Positions 32,223-43,429 of a stretch of DNA of 64,000 nt are shown piece by piece (position 1 is the stretch's first letter; every line of letters starts with the position of its first letter). The translations under genes and the position numbers were made by a program. The DNA comes from an uncultured cyanobacterium (GTDB lineage: Bacteria; Cyanobacteriota; Cyanobacteriia; PCC-6307; Cyanobiaceae), in assembly GCA_903858015.1 (NCBI GenBank), contig CAIOGZ010000077.1, forward strand, positions 1 through 64,000, given 5' to 3'. Below the pieces are notes generated by a model. That model saw only the letters and a program-made list of their open reading frames with translations, made no database searches and was not told the origin of the DNA.

Positions 32223-33194
32223 TCCGGCATCCTGAATCGGTAGCAGTCTGGCCCTACGACCACTGGTGTTGACATGGGCATGCCAAAGGCCGGGTGGTGT
32301 GATGAAAGCTCCACCGCTCTGCCAGTCTATCCGCTGCGGATTATGGATCTCGCCGCTGCTGTCCAGTTCACTTCCCACCAAGGTGTAACAGCCAGGGTCA
32401 CAGTCGAGAATCAGATCGAGGGCCACTGATTGATGCCGATGGGGGGCTTGTACCGCGCCGGCGGGAACGATCCCTTGCATCGCCCAGAGGGTGTGGGTCA
32501 CCGTTCGACTCGCCGGTAGATCGGCGTTAGCCAACAACAGACTCAGTCTGTTCGCCTTCGCAGCGCTCGGGTCGGCGAGTAGGGCTAGGAGCCTGCGCTC
32601 CAGGTCGGCGGCTCGGTATAGGCAGGGCCGAAAACGGGGCAGGCTCGGCTCCACCCCGAGATAGCGCAGCAGGGGGCCATCGTGTACCCAATACAACACA
32701 GAATCGGCCGAGGCCTGCAGCAATGGTGCGTCCCCGGCGGGCAGGGCGAACACGTCGCCGGCTCCCCAGGTCAACGCCAACGGCTGGCTATCGCCGTGCC
32801 CAGCCCGCTCCAGTTTCCCCCGGCCGGCCAGCACGGCAAAGAGGGAACTGCTGGCGCAGGCTGGGGCTTCGAGGCAGTCCCCGGCCAGAATGCGTAAAAA
32901 ATGGGCTGCAAGACCGGGACTGGTGGCAGGCCCCGGGCAGCCCAGCTTGTCGCTCAGGTCGAGGGGCAAGATGGCCGTCGGACCACTTGCATGCAGTTCT
33001 GGCCCCCATTGCCGCAGCGCAATTGGCTCGGTGAGGCCATGCCGAATGGGATTGGCAGCCTCGCGATAGTCAAACCAGAGGGCCGGCCCCTGCCAGTCCG
33101 TGTCGGAATCTCCAAGCGTGGGGCCGGGCCCCACCAGGGGCTCGTGCAATCGCGAGCTAGGGCTGGTTGGACTCGGGCTAGTTGGGGTGGTCAT
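32160..33194 (-). CDS. Cupin-like protein (gentisate-dioxygenase-like double-cupin region)
   Basis: Two cupin-like halves, including GIVPAGAVQAPHRHQSVALDLILDCDPGCYTLVG and GGAFITPPGLWHAHVNTS. Confidence 0.75.
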   Translation of the reverse strand: MTTPTSPSPTSPSSRLHEPLVGPGPTLGDSDTDWQGPALWFDYREAANPIRHGLTEPIALRQWGPELHASGPTAILPLDLSDKLGCPGPATSPGLAAHFLRILAGDCLEAPACASSSLFAVLAGRGKLERAGHGDSQPLALTWGAGDVFALPAGDAPLLQASADSVLYWVHDGPLLRYLGVEPSLPRFRPCLYRAADLERRLLALLADPSAAKANRLSLLLANADLPASRTVTHTLWAMQGIVPAGAVQAPHRHQSVALDLILDCDPGCYTLVGSELDSSGEIHNPQRIDWQSGGAFITPPGLWHAHVNTSGRRARLLPIQDAGLHTYLRSLDIRFTGGSGSQE

Positions 33195-33342
33195 GCCTGG
33201 GCGCTCCGGTTTTCCAGCTGGCTATTAACCCTATGGGCAAGGGCCTGGGAAATGGGGGGAGTTGGGCTTTTCAATCGCTGATCATGGTGATCAGATCAAT
33301 GGTTTGAGGTGATTGCGGCCATTCCGGAGCGCTCTAAGTGGA

Positions 33343-33618
33343 TCAGCCACCGGCCACGGCTGGCACGATGCTCACCTCATCACCATCAGCCAAGGCGGTA
33401 CTCTGGTGATCTAGAAAGCGGATGTCTTCGCTGTTCACGTATATATTGAGAAAGCGGCGCAACTTGCCATTTTCATCGCAGAGGCGAGCTTTAATGCCGG
33501 GGAAAAGCTCCTCCAGGCCCTGCAGCAGTTGATCCACGCTGGCTGCCTCAAGGCTGACGGTGGCCTCGTCGTTGGTGAATTTCTGCAGAGGGGTGGGGAT
33601 CAGAACCTGGACGGGCAT
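33343..33618 (-). CDS. MoaD/ThiS family sulfur-carrier-like protein
   Basis: [15 protein letters not shown]...[16 protein letters not shown], a ubiquitin-like C-terminal GG. Confidence 0.9.
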   Translation of the reverse strand: MPVQVLIPTPLQKFTNDEATVSLEAASVDQLLQGLEELFPGIKARLCDENGKLRRFLNIYVNSEDIRFLDHQSTALADGDEVSIVPAVAGG

Positions 33619-33713
33619 GGTGGGAAATTAAGGCAGAGGGGAAAGGGAAGCTGGTAGCTGCTGTTGCGGAGAATCGGCGATTTCTGGGCATGGGCGGCCC
33701 AGCCAAGGGGCGT

Positions 33714-34982
33714 TCAGTTGGTTCGATGCAACGCTTGGGAGCGTTCCCAGGCGGCATTGAAGCTGGCCAGTTGGGGCTCGATCGTCAGCGGTTCGCCGAT
33801 GCAGCCGGCCACCGCCTCCGTGGTCTTGAGGCCATTGCCTGTGATGTAAGCCACCGTCGTCTCATCTGGGTTGATCTTGCCCTGCTCGGCGAGCTTTTTG
33901 AGCACGGCAACGGTGGTACCGCCGGCCGTTTCAGTGAACACACCCTCGGTTTCAGCCAGGAGCTTGATGCCTTCGATAATCTCAGCATCGCTGACTGCGG
34001 CAATGGTGCCGCCGGTGCGGTTGGCGATGTCGATGGCGTACGGGCCATCGGCCGGGTTGCCGATCGCGATCGATTTGGCGATGGTGTTGGGCTTGACCGG
34101 GGTGATGAAATCCCGTCCTGCGGCAAAGGCCTGGGCAATCGGTGAACATCCTTCAGCCTGGGCACCGCTAAAACGAACAGGTTTTTCATCAACAAGACCA
34201 ACTTTGATGAATTCGTCGAAGCCCTTGCGGATCTTGGTAAATAGGGAGCCCGAAGCCAGTGGGGCAACAATGTGATCGGGTAATTGCCAGCCTAGTTGTT
34301 CGATAACCTCATAGCCAAGGGTTTTTGATCCCTCCGAGTAGTAGGGACGCAGATTGATATTTACGAATCCCCAGCCATAGGTGTTAGCTACTTCACAGCA
34401 GAGGCGATTAACCTGGTCATAGTTGCCCTTGACAGCCATCAAGGTGGGATTATAAATAAGTGTTCCCAGCACCTTGCCAAGCTCCAGGTCACTGGGGATA
34501 AAGACGCAGCATTCGAGCCCGGCATGGGCGGCGATGGCGGCTGTTGAGTTTGCCAGGTTGCCTGTGGAAGCACAGCTCACGGTGGTGAAGCCCAGTTCGC
34601 GGGCCCGGGTTAAAGCCACCGATACCACCCGATCCTTGAAGGAGAGTGTGGGCATATTGACACCGTCGTTTTTGATGTAAAGGGAGCGCAGCCCTAGGCG
34701 TCGGGCCAATCTGTTGGCTTTTAGTAGGGGGGTGAAGCCCGTGCCCACATCGATCGGATCGCCGGCAATCGGTAGAAATTCGCGGTAGCGCCAGATCGAA
34801 GCGGGTCCGGCTTCGATGGTGGCGCGGCTGACGCGGCTGCGAATCACGTCATAGTCGTAAACCACCTCAAGCGGCCCGAAGCAAACGTCTTCGCAGACGT
34901 GGCGGGCTCCGGCTTCATAGGGGTGACCGCACTCCTTGCAGCGCAGCCCGATGAAGGTGGAACGGGACAGGGTGGCCGTCAC
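33714..34982 (-). CDS. thrC: Threonine synthase
   Basis: GLRCKECGHPYEAGARHVCEDVCFGPLEVVYDYD; LYIKNDGVNMPTLSFKDRVVSVA; CASTGNLANSTAAIAAHAG. Confidence 0.95.
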   Translation of the reverse strand: MTATLSRSTFIGLRCKECGHPYEAGARHVCEDVCFGPLEVVYDYDVIRSRVSRATIEAGPASIWRYREFLPIAGDPIDVGTGFTPLLKANRLARRLGLRSLYIKNDGVNMPTLSFKDRVVSVALTRARELGFTTVSCASTGNLANSTAAIAAHAGLECCVFIPSDLELGKVLGTLIYNPTLMAVKGNYDQVNRLCCEVANTYGWGFVNINLRPYYSEGSKTLGYEVIEQLGWQLPDHIVAPLASGSLFTKIRKGFDEFIKVGLVDEKPVRFSGAQAEGCSPIAQAFAAGRDFITPVKPNTIAKSIAIGNPADGPYAIDIANRTGGTIAAVSDAEIIEGIKLLAETEGVFTETAGGTTVAVLKKLAEQGKINPDETTVAYITGNGLKTTEAVAGCIGEPLTIEPQLASFNAAWERSQALHRTN

Positions 34983-35128
34983 GGCAATCGCCCAGCAATG
35001 GCAAAACGCTAGCAGCTGTGCCCAGCAAGACTGGGAAAGCCCGATTCCAAGGGTCGGGATTTGTTTTGCAACGGTTGGGCTGAAGAAATGGGGCTTGACC
35101 CCCCCGGGCCCTTTCCTAGCCTTTTGGG

Positions 35129-38038
35129 GTGAGTATCCCCGCTGGTAACTCTTTGCGGCGCCTCCTGCTGCGTCTACTTGTCCCCGCTGGGGGGCTGCTG
35201 TTGGGCCTTCTGGTGCTGCTGCCCCGCCTGGGCATCGAATGGCAGTGGTTTGCCCAATTTGGTTTTCAGGGGGTGTTGCTCCGCCGTTGGCTCCTCCAGA
35301 TCACGGCTTTCGCCGTGGTGATGGGGCTTGGTGTTCCCCTGCAGATGCAGCAATTGCAGCGCTGCTGGCGATTGCGCCAAGCCGCCGCTGCCAAGACCCT
35401 GCCCAACTCTCCATTGGTGGCCCTGGCGCCTCTGCCACTGCTCCTGGTGTTGGCCGGCCTGGTGTTGCTGCTGGCCGGGGGTCTGACCTACCTGCTGGTG
35501 CAAGCCCGCGACCTCATTGCCTCGCCCTTCAGTGGTCGCGTGATCACAGGCATTCCCGTGCTTGCTGACCTCCCCCCCTGGCTGTTTCTCAGCCTGGCGG
35601 CAGGCCTGCTGCTTCCCCTGCTGCTCTGGCCCCATACCAGCTTGCGCATTGCCCTGGCCGCCGCCCTGACGGCTTCTGCCACCGCGATCGCCCGGGGCTG
35701 GAGCTTTTGGTTACCGGCTCTGCTGGCTACCCCTTTTGGCGAGCGGGATCCCATCACCGGCGTTGATCTGGCCTTCACCGTGCTCCAACTTCCGGCGCTG
35801 CACCTTCTGGTGAGCGTGATCGTGGCCCAGACCGCGGTCGGTTTGGCGGGGTGTCTTTGGCTCAGCTTGACGGAAGGCAACTCCCTTTCCGATCTGCGTT
35901 TTCCTGGCCTGAGCCGACCCCAACAGGGGGTACTCCAGCCCCAGTTGGCTGTGTTGGCAGCCATGGCAGCCCTCAGCAATGCCCTGGCCCCTTTCGATTT
36001 GATGGTGCAGGGCAGTGGGGTGGCCTCTGGCGCCGGATTTGTGGATTTGCATGTGCGCCTGCCGTTGCGACTGCTGCTCGCAGCCCTGCTTCTCCTAACG
36101 GCCAGCGGGTTGATGGTGCCGCTGCCGCCCACCTGGCTGCGGCGCGGTGCCCTGATTCCCTTGGCCAGCATCGCCCTGCTGGTGCCCTTCGCCGAATGGG
36201 TGGTGGCCCCCCTGGTGCAGCGGCTGCTGGTGCAACCCAAGGAGTTGAAGCTGGAAACCCCATACCTTGAACGTTCAATTCAAGCCACCCGGCGCGCCTT
36301 TGGACTGGCTTCGATGCGGCAAGTGACCCTCGAGCCGCGTCAGGGACTGGAGCTGGAGGACCTGCTCAAGGCCCCCGGCACCCTCGCCAATATCCGTCTC
36401 TGGGATAGCAAACCCCTGCTGGCCACCAACCGCCAACTGCAACAGCTTCGCCTCTATTACCGATTCAACTCAGCAGCTGTTGACCGCTATCCTCTGGCAC
36501 AAGACCCAATTCGCCAGGGTTCTCAACAGGTGTTGATAGCAGCTCGCGAAATTGATACCGGCGCCCTCAGCAAAGATTCCCGAACCTGGTTGAATCGCCA
36601 CATGGTGTTCACCCATGGCTACGGTTTCACCGTATCGACGGTCAATGCCTTCGGACCCGATGGTTTGCCCCTCTATTTCGTCAAGGACCTAGGGCTCAGT
36701 GGCAAGGTTCAGGGGATCGCCGAGCTAGGCCTCTCTGATCAAGCCGTCAGAAGGGCCCTGCCGGTAGGGCGGCCGCGCCTCTATTTCGGTTCCGCTCCAA
36801 CTCCCTATGCGATCGCCCCCACCGAGGTGCGGGAGTTCGACTACCCCGAAGGCGATTTGAATGTCTATTCCCATTACGGCGGTAGTGCTGGTTTGCCGAT
36901 TCACGCTCCCTTGCAGCGGCTGATGGCAGCGGCCTATTTGGGCGAACCGCGTCTTTTATTTACTGGCTCCCTAACCCGTTCTTCACGCCTACTTCTGCGC
37001 CGGCGCGTCAGCGAGCGTTTGACGGCTCTTGCCCCATTCCTGCGTTTCGAAAGTCAGCCCTATCTGGTCACCGTCCAGGTGGAGGCCAGCAACGGCTATG
37101 ACACCAGGCAACATCAATATTGGCTGCTGGATGGTTTCACCACCAGCAATAGCTACCCCTATTCCGAGGCAAACCCAACCGGCATTCGCTATTTCCGTAA
37201 CCCGGTGAAGGCGGTGGTGGATGCCTACAACGGCAAGGTATGGCTTTACGTCAGTGATCCAGGTGACCCCGTACTGGCCACCTGGAGGCGAGCGTTTCCA
37301 GAGTTGTTTCAGCCGCTTTCAGCCATGCCTCTAGCTTTGCAGAAACATATTCAGGTTCCCCGCAGCCAGTTCTCGATCCAGGCGGAGCGATTGCTGCGCT
37401 ACCACGTCACTGATGTGCGCACTTTCTACAACGGCGATGATGTGTGGTCGATCCCGCTTGAAATCTATGGCTCTAGCAACATCCCGGTGGAGCCCTACCA
37501 TCTTACCCTCCAGTTGCCAGGCCAGCAACGGCCTGAGTTCGTGTTGCTGCTCCCGTTCTCGCCGGTGAAGCGCCCGAACCTAGTCGCTTGGCTGGCGGCC
37601 CGCAATGATCCTCCCAATTATGGCGAGCAGCTGTTGGCCCGTTTCCCGCAACAGCGCCTGCTACTCGGACCCCAACAGATATCCTCGTTGATTGAACAGG
37701 ACCCGGCCATCAGCTATCAGTTTGGCCTTTGGAATCGGGCAGGATCCCGCCTGATTCATGGCAACCTGCTGGTGCTGCCAGTGGGGCGAGGCCTGCTCTA
37801 CGTGGAGCCGATTTACCTGCAGTCGCGTAATAATGATCTCCCCACTCTGGTGCGAGTTGTGGTAACTGATGGTCGCACCATCGTCATGGAGCGCAATCTT
37901 CAGCAGGCCCTCAGTGAGTTGGTCAACCGTAAGGCCCGTGCCACGACCACGGCCCCGATGACCCCAGCCTCAGCGGCGGCACCGGCCGCCTCCCCACCAC
38001 CAGCGGCAGCAAAGCCGACGCCCCCTGCCCAGCGCTGA
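35129..38038 (+). CDS. UPF0182 family large membrane protein, GTG start
   Basis: N-terminal multi-TM region followed by NIRLWDSKPLLATNRQLQQLRLYYRF...GEPRLLFTGSLTRSSRLLLRR...NAYNGKVWLYVSDPGDPVLATWRRAFP-type UPF0182 motifs. Confidence 0.88.
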   Translation: MSIPAGNSLRRLLLRLLVPAGGLLLGLLVLLPRLGIEWQWFAQFGFQGVLLRRWLLQITAFAVVMGLGVPLQMQQLQRCWRLRQAAAAKTLPNSPLVALAPLPLLLVLAGLVLLLAGGLTYLLVQARDLIASPFSGRVITGIPVLADLPPWLFLSLAAGLLLPLLLWPHTSLRIALAAALTASATAIARGWSFWLPALLATPFGERDPITGVDLAFTVLQLPALHLLVSVIVAQTAVGLAGCLWLSLTEGNSLSDLRFPGLSRPQQGVLQPQLAVLAAMAALSNALAPFDLMVQGSGVASGAGFVDLHVRLPLRLLLAALLLLTASGLMVPLPPTWLRRGALIPLASIALLVPFAEWVVAPLVQRLLVQPKELKLETPYLERSIQATRRAFGLASMRQVTLEPRQGLELEDLLKAPGTLANIRLWDSKPLLATNRQLQQLRLYYRFNSAAVDRYPLAQDPIRQGSQQVLIAAREIDTGALSKDSRTWLNRHMVFTHGYGFTVSTVNAFGPDGLPLYFVKDLGLSGKVQGIAELGLSDQAVRRALPVGRPRLYFGSAPTPYAIAPTEVREFDYPEGDLNVYSHYGGSAGLPIHAPLQRLMAAAYLGEPRLLFTGSLTRSSRLLLRRRVSERLTALAPFLRFESQPYLVTVQVEASNGYDTRQHQYWLLDGFTTSNSYPYSEANPTGIRYFRNPVKAVVDAYNGKVWLYVSDPGDPVLATWRRAFPELFQPLSAMPLALQKHIQVPRSQFSIQAERLLRYHVTDVRTFYNGDDVWSIPLEIYGSSNIPVEPYHLTLQLPGQQRPEFVLLLPFSPVKRPNLVAWLAARNDPPNYGEQLLARFPQQRLLLGPQQISSLIEQDPAISYQFGLWNRAGSRLIHGNLLVLPVGRGLLYVEPIYLQSRNNDLPTLVRVVVTDGRTIVMERNLQQALSELVNRKARATTTAPMTPASAAAPAASPPPAAAKPTPPAQR

Positions 38039-38098
38039 GTCCACTGCTGGAGAGGGGGCTGGCTCAGCGCAATCGCAAAATCGGCGATGGCAAGCCAT

Positions 38099-38122
38099 AA
38101 AAAAAGCCCCCGTGGGGGGGCT
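38099..38122 (-). terminator. Rho-independent terminator of fba
   Basis: On the minus strand AGCCCCC-CCAC-GGGGGCT followed by TTTTTT, about 20 nt after the fba stop. Confidence 0.88.
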
Positions 38123-38143
38123 CCGGATTGCAGCCTTGAATAA

Positions 38144-39217
38144 TCAGACGGCCACAGCAGTCTTAGCGTCGAGCACACCCTTAGCATAGAGATTAGCGTA
38201 GTAGTTGATATCATGTTGCTTGATCTTACTGGCGTTGCCGGCTGCCCAAAACTGCTGGTAACGGTCGAGGCAGACCTGCTTCATGTACTGGCGGGCGGGT
38301 TTGTTGAAGTGGCGCGGGTCAAAGTTGGCCGGATCCTTGGCGGCGGCTTCCCTCACAGCGGCGGTGAAGGCCAGACGGTTGTCGGTGTCGATGTTGACCT
38401 TGCGGACGCCATTGCGGATGCCTTCTTGAATCTCTTCGACAGGCACCCCGTAGGTCTCGGGAATGGCGCCGCCGTATTTGTTGATCATATCGAGCCACTC
38501 CTGGGGCACCGAGGAGGAGCCATGCATCACCAAGTGGGTGTTGGGGATGGCCTTGTGGATCTCGGCGATACGGCTGATGGCCAGCACTTCACCGGTGGGT
38601 TTACGGGTGAACTTGTAGGCGCCGTGGCTAGTACCAATCGCAATCGCCAGCGCATCGACGTTGGTTTTGGCAACGAAGTCGGCGGCCTCAGCCGGATCGG
38701 TGAGCAGTTGGGAGTGGTCGAGGGCACCTTCAAAGCCATGGCCGTCTTCGGCTTCTCCCTTGCCGGTTTCGAGCGAACCGAGGCAGCCAAGCTCGCCTTC
38801 AACGCTGACGCCGATGGCGTGGGCTACATCCACCACTTCCTTGGTGACGCGAACGTTGTACTCGTAGGAGGCTGGTGTTTTGGCGTCCGCCTCCAGGGAG
38901 CCATCCATCATCACGGAGGTGAACCCGTTGGCGGCGGCACCGAAGCAGGTAGCAGGGCTGTTGCCGTGGTCCTGGTGCATCACCACCGGGATGTCGGGGT
39001 AGGTTTCCACCGCAGCCAAGATCAGGTGGCGCAGGAAACTTTCACCGGCATATTGTCTGGCACCCCGGGAAGCCTGCAGGATCACTGGGCTGTCGGTTTC
39101 ATGGGCCGCCTCCATGATCGACTGCACCTGCTCCAGATTGTTGACATTGAAAGCAGGGATGCCGTAGCCGTTTTCGGCGGCGTGGTCGAGCAGCAGCCGA
39201 AGCGGGACGAGCGCCAT
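38144..39217 (-). CDS. fba: Class II fructose-1,6-bisphosphate aldolase
   Basis: [64 protein letters not shown]. Confidence 0.96.
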   Translation of the reverse strand: MALVPLRLLLDHAAENGYGIPAFNVNNLEQVQSIMEAAHETDSPVILQASRGARQYAGESFLRHLILAAVETYPDIPVVMHQDHGNSPATCFGAAANGFTSVMMDGSLEADAKTPASYEYNVRVTKEVVDVAHAIGVSVEGELGCLGSLETGKGEAEDGHGFEGALDHSQLLTDPAEAADFVAKTNVDALAIAIGTSHGAYKFTRKPTGEVLAISRIAEIHKAIPNTHLVMHGSSSVPQEWLDMINKYGGAIPETYGVPVEEIQEGIRNGVRKVNIDTDNRLAFTAAVREAAAKDPANFDPRHFNKPARQYMKQVCLDRYQQFWAAGNASKIKQHDINYYANLYAKGVLDAKTAVAV

Positions 39218-39283
39218 GGGAAACCTCGAGAATGGGGGAGAGTCGACGGCTGGCGGGATCCGCCGCCATGTCTAGCGGCGAGT

Positions 39284-40450
39284 CTAGGGGATGCCCCCCA
39301 GCTTCCAGCCGGCCACCGCTGCAGGTTGGCTGGCGTGGCGACGGGCCGCATCACAGAGCTCCTGACTGGCGACCGCTTCGGCCAGCCCTGGCAGCATCGG
39401 TCGGCCTGCTTGGATTGCCTCAGCCCACCAACCGATCAGGCGACGCACCGGAGCGATTCGCCCGTCTTCCCAGCTGCGCTCAAAGGCCAGGTCTGGATCA
39501 GCAGCCACTGGCCGCAGCGGTTCACCGGGCCTGGCCATCCACAGTTGGAAGCCATGGACATAATCGGCTTGGTTGGAGGAACCCAGCACCAAGCTGGCTT
39601 CACTGCCGTAAAGCTCCAGCCAGCAGCCCCGCCCAGCGCGGGTCACGGACGCCAGATTCAGTTGGGCCGGCACCGGGCGGCCATGGCTGTCATGCAGATC
39701 CAATTGGATTAAGGCGATGTCCTCGGCATCCACGGCGGCGGTGGGCTTGCCGCCAGCGGCGGCGGCCAACGGCCGCTCGCTGATCGCGGTGCTGAGCCGG
39801 GCCGCCTGCAACTGGCCAGGTCCCACAAGCCAGTGGAGAAGATCAAAGGCATGGCTGCCGAGGGCACCGAGCACGCCCCCACCTGCAGCCGCCTGGGAAT
39901 ACCAGCTCCAGGGACGGTTGGCGTCGGCGCGGCTGCTCATCAGCCAATCCAGTTTCACCAGCCAGGGTTCCCCTAGGACCCCCTGGGCCAGCAGGTTGGC
40001 TAGCTGCTGAAACAGGGGTACGGCCCGGTACTCAAAATCCACTGCCACGCAGCGATTGTTAGCGAGGGCGAGGCGCTGCAGATGTTCCACCTCGGAGGCG
40101 TTCAGGGCCACGGGCTTCTCCAGCAGCAGGTGCTTGCCCGCCTCCAGGGCTTGGCAGGCCAATGCAAAGCGCGGGGCAGGGGGGGTGGCAATGACCAGGG
40201 CCTCGACCCGGGGATCGGCCAGTAGGGCAGTGAAATCGGTGCTGCCGCGAAGCTCGGTGCTGCGGCAAGCCGCCTCAAGGCGCTCCTTGCGTGGATGCCA
40301 GAGGGCCACCGGTTCGGTGAGGGGACAGTCCCGCAGGGCTGGCCAATGGACCTTCTCGCCGAAGCCAAGGCCGGCAATCGCCACACCCAATGGCCGACTG
40401 GCAGGGTCAACCACGGTTAGATCCAGGCGAAGATCCATTGTTGGATCCAA
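39284..40450 (-). CDS. Gfo/Idh/MocA family oxidoreductase
   Basis: VAIAGLGFGEKVHWPALRDC; LVIATPPAPRFALACQALEAGKHLLLEKPVALN. Confidence 0.9.
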   Translation of the reverse strand: MDPTMDLRLDLTVVDPASRPLGVAIAGLGFGEKVHWPALRDCPLTEPVALWHPRKERLEAACRSTELRGSTDFTALLADPRVEALVIATPPAPRFALACQALEAGKHLLLEKPVALNASEVEHLQRLALANNRCVAVDFEYRAVPLFQQLANLLAQGVLGEPWLVKLDWLMSSRADANRPWSWYSQAAAGGGVLGALGSHAFDLLHWLVGPGQLQAARLSTAISERPLAAAAGGKPTAAVDAEDIALIQLDLHDSHGRPVPAQLNLASVTRAGRGCWLELYGSEASLVLGSSNQADYVHGFQLWMARPGEPLRPVAADPDLAFERSWEDGRIAPVRRLIGWWAEAIQAGRPMLPGLAEAVASQELCDAARRHASQPAAVAGWKLGGIP

Positions 40451-41012
40451 GGCTAATTCGTGGTTCTGATCCTCCTTGAGAAGGAGGGCTCACGTCCAGG
40501 CTGCCGGTTGCGGCGGGTTCGGCCGCCAGGCAGGCTTGCTGCAAGGTGGTGCTAGTTAGCGGATCGTGCTGGCTGTCCTGCCAGGCGGGTTTCCATTGGG
40601 GCAGGCCATTGATAGAGAGATCGCGATAGCGCGCCTGGGCGCAGTCGAGCTCCATCACATAGAGGGTTGCCAACGGTTGGTAGGTCTTGCTGGTGGTTTG
40701 CTGCTGCGATTGTGCCGATGGCGCTCCACTCGAATCGTCCTTGTTGCCTGGCCTGGCCGCAGGTTGAAACCGACTCAGCACCGTCAGCTTGCCGTGGCGA
40801 TCGCGCCGCAGGCTACCGGCATCCCACCATTGGCGGCCAGCCGCACTAGCGGGCACCTCCCGCCATTGCACCGGTGCGGCCGAGGCGGAGGCAAGCCCCA
40901 GCCGCTCCGCATGGGGCAGCGGCATTGGCGCAAGGTTAACCAGGAGGATCAGCAGGAGACCTAGGAGTGCCAGTGGAAGGGGCAGTGGCGCCCGGAGCGG
41001 AACCCTGCTCAT
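40407..41012 (-). CDS. Hypothetical secreted protein (possible surface-adhesin-E-like fold)
   Basis: Signal-like N-terminus, then [35 protein letters not shown]...[27 protein letters not shown]. Its 3' end overlaps the start of the oxidoreductase gene. Confidence 0.6.
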   Translation of the reverse strand: MSRVPLRAPLPLPLALLGLLLILLVNLAPMPLPHAERLGLASASAAPVQWREVPASAAGRQWWDAGSLRRDRHGKLTVLSRFQPAARPGNKDDSSGAPSAQSQQQTTSKTYQPLATLYVMELDCAQARYRDLSINGLPQWKPAWQDSQHDPLTSTTLQQACLAAEPAATGSLDVSPPSQGGSEPRISLGSNNGSSPGSNRG

Positions 41013-41899
41013 GGGGCTACCGGCTGGCTTTGCCGCTGGGGGGCGTGCAGGCGCAGCAGGCTGGCAAGGGTGGAGCGCAGCTGGGGGCGGGGCACGATGG
41101 CATCGACAAATCCATGATCTTGGAGATATTCGGCTGTCTGGAAGTCGTCAGGGAGTTTCTCTCGCAGGGTCTGCTCGATCACGCGGCGACCAGCGAAGCC
41201 AATCAAGGCCTTGGGTTCAGCCAGGATTAGGTCGCCGAGCATGGCAAAGCTGGCGGTCACGCCGCCGGTGGTGGGATGGGTGAGCAGGGGGATGTACAGC
41301 AGTTCGGCATGGCGATGGCGTTCCAGGGCTCCGGAAATTTTGGCCATCTGCATCAGGCTCAGCAGCCCTTCCTGCATCCGGGCGCCGCCGGAGGCGCACA
41401 CGATCAGCACAGGCTGACGGCGGGCGGTGGCCTCCTCGATCAAGCGGGTGAGCTTTTCACCCACCACCGAGCCCATCGAGCCCCCCATGAAGCGGAAATC
41501 CATCACACCAAGCGCCAGCGGCAGGCCCTCAAGCCGGCATAACCCCGTGACGACCGCATCGCGGAGCCCAGTGCTCTGCTGACTATCGCGCAGGCGGTCG
41601 GCGTAGGAGCGGCGATCCTTGAAGGCGAGGGGATCGGTGGGGGAAAGGTCGCTGTCGATCCCCTCGAAGCTGCCCTCATCGGCAAGGAGGCGGATCCTTT
41701 CAGCACTATCAATTCGATGGTGGTAACCGCAGCCTTTGCAGACGTGGGCATTGGCCGTCAGGTCTTTTCGATAGACCACCAGGCCGCATTGGGGACACTT
41801 GCTCCAGAGGCCGTCCCCCTCATCGGGGTCGGGGCCCTGGCTGGAGCGCACCACCGGTGCGTTCTTGCGGCGATCGGCGAACCAGTCGAACAGGGACAT
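41009..41899 (-). CDS. accD: Acetyl-CoA carboxylase carboxyltransferase subunit beta
   Basis: [33 protein letters not shown] zinc ribbon; [42 protein letters not shown]. Start moved to ATG 41899. Confidence 0.95.
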   Translation of the reverse strand: MSLFDWFADRRKNAPVVRSSQGPDPDEGDGLWSKCPQCGLVVYRKDLTANAHVCKGCGYHHRIDSAERIRLLADEGSFEGIDSDLSPTDPLAFKDRRSYADRLRDSQQSTGLRDAVVTGLCRLEGLPLALGVMDFRFMGGSMGSVVGEKLTRLIEEATARRQPVLIVCASGGARMQEGLLSLMQMAKISGALERHRHAELLYIPLLTHPTTGGVTASFAMLGDLILAEPKALIGFAGRRVIEQTLREKLPDDFQTAEYLQDHGFVDAIVPRPQLRSTLASLLRLHAPQRQSQPVAP

Positions 41900-42026
41900 G
41901 GGCAAGAGGGTGGGCGACGCTGGGGCGCATGGGGTCCACGACACTCCCCATTAAAGTCTGCCGGCTTAAGCGCCAGGGCCGGATCTGCTCGGGCTGATTC
42001 GGTTGGTCTGATCTGGTCGGGCTGGC

Positions 42027-42878
42027 TCAGGGCTGGCCCAGAGCTGGAATCAGCAGTTGGATCCAGACTGCTGGTCCCGCTAGCCAGACCGCCAGGGTTC
42101 CTGACGCCAGGAACGGCCCGAAGGGAAAGGGCTGCTGGGGACCAAGTTTGCCCAGCAGACGGGCCAGCCCACCCACCAAGGCACCAGCCAGCACGGCGAG
42201 GGCCACCGCTACGGCAAGTCCGGTGGGTCCGAGCCAGGCTCCCATCAAGGCGGCCAACTTGGCATCCCCCAGCCCCAGGGCCGGCCTGCCAAAGGCCGAT
42301 TGGGCCAGGGCACTGACAGCCTCGAAACCGAGCAGGCCCAGGCCCGCCGCCAGCAGATGCTCCAGCAGCAGGCTTCGACCGGTGTTGGGATCCTGGAGAA
42401 AGCCCAGGATTGCCGTGGCAGCGATACCCACCACCACGCCCCAGCGGAGCATCGCTTCGGGCAGCCAGAGGTTGTCGAGATCGATCAGCACCATCGGCAG
42501 CAACCAGCTGGCCAGGATCCAGCCCGCCGCCACCAGGAGCAGGGGATTGGGGTGCATCCCCATCAGCTGCGGCCGGGCTAGGAATACCGCCACCCAGAGG
42601 CCAGCACAGAGGGATTCCACCAAGGGATAACGTGCTGAGATCGGCTGGTGGCAATGGCGGCAGCGCCCCCGCAGCACCAACCAGCCCAGCACCGGCAGAT
42701 TCTCGAACCAGGCCAGGGGTGTGCCGCAGCGGGGGCAGTGGCTGCCGGGCCATAACAGCGATTCCTGCCGGGGTAGGCGCCAGGCCACCACATTCAGGAA
42801 GCTGCCCACGCAGGCTCCGACCAGGGCCACGCTGGTGGCGAGCAGGGGCAGCAAGGCTGAAAGGGTTGGGGAAGCCAT
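42027..42878 (-). CDS. pilD: Prepilin peptidase (A24 family)
   Basis: GSFLNVVAWRLPRQESLLWPGSHCPRCGTPLAWFENLPVLGWLVLRGRCRHCHQPISARYPLVE; LGLGDAKLAALMGAWLG. Confidence 0.93.
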   Translation of the reverse strand: MASPTLSALLPLLATSVALVGACVGSFLNVVAWRLPRQESLLWPGSHCPRCGTPLAWFENLPVLGWLVLRGRCRHCHQPISARYPLVESLCAGLWVAVFLARPQLMGMHPNPLLLVAAGWILASWLLPMVLIDLDNLWLPEAMLRWGVVVGIAATAILGFLQDPNTGRSLLLEHLLAAGLGLLGFEAVSALAQSAFGRPALGLGDAKLAALMGAWLGPTGLAVAVALAVLAGALVGGLARLLGKLGPQQPFPFGPFLASGTLAVWLAGPAVWIQLLIPALGQP

Positions 42879-42907
42879 GGAACGGGAAGGGGCCGCTCGG
42901 AGGTCGC

Positions 42908-43384
42908 TCAGAGCGAAGAGCGGGATGGACCTGGACGGCTGGGCCTAGCGCGGCCGCTGCCCCGGTTGCGCAACCAGTCAATCGGCACGAATTGCTCTTC
43001 GGGCAACAGCACCGGCGGCTCGAACACCACCCGCCCTCCAGCCCCTGCTGCGTCCAACACGATGCCAGCCGGTTCGATCGCGCCTGGACAGGAGGAAAGA
43101 AACTGAAAGTAGATCTGGCGGGCCAGGCGCAACACCTCGGAGCTGTTGATCCGGTCCAGGCGCAGGCTTGGTCCGGCCCAGGCCAAACTTGCGCCTGCGG
43201 CCGCAGGGCCACCGCCCGATCGGATCAGAAAGGATGGACTGATCCGAGTAGGTTGGTTGGCCGGATCGCCGATCTGATCGGTGGCCGGATCGGGGGAGAT
43301 GTCGGCGCTGATGGCTCGGATGCAGCGGAACGACGCGGGCGGGCTAAACCGGTTCCGCTGGTCCGAGTGTAGGCCGGCGTTCAC
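42908..43384 (-). CDS. Conserved cyanobacterial hypothetical protein
   Basis: LDRINSSEVLRLARQIYFQFLSSCPGAIEPAGIVLDAAGAGGRVVFEPPVLLPEEQFVPIDWLR; N-terminal extent uncertain. Confidence 0.6.
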   Translation of the reverse strand: MNAGLHSDQRNRFSPPASFRCIRAISADISPDPATDQIGDPANQPTRISPSFLIRSGGGPAAAGASLAWAGPSLRLDRINSSEVLRLARQIYFQFLSSCPGAIEPAGIVLDAAGAGGRVVFEPPVLLPEEQFVPIDWLRNRGSGRARPSRPGPSRSSL

Positions 43385-43429
43385 GATTCAGGGCTAGCGC
43401 GCAGTTGCCAGGCGGGGCAGATCCAAAAA

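Noticed and set aside
38213-39712. 499-aa plus-strand ORF
   Set aside because: Antisense to class II aldolase (fba), a clear core gene.
41758-43212. 484-aa minus-strand ORF
   Set aside because: Overlaps pilD, accD and a conserved hypothetical in another frame; composition is typical of high-GC spurious ORFs.
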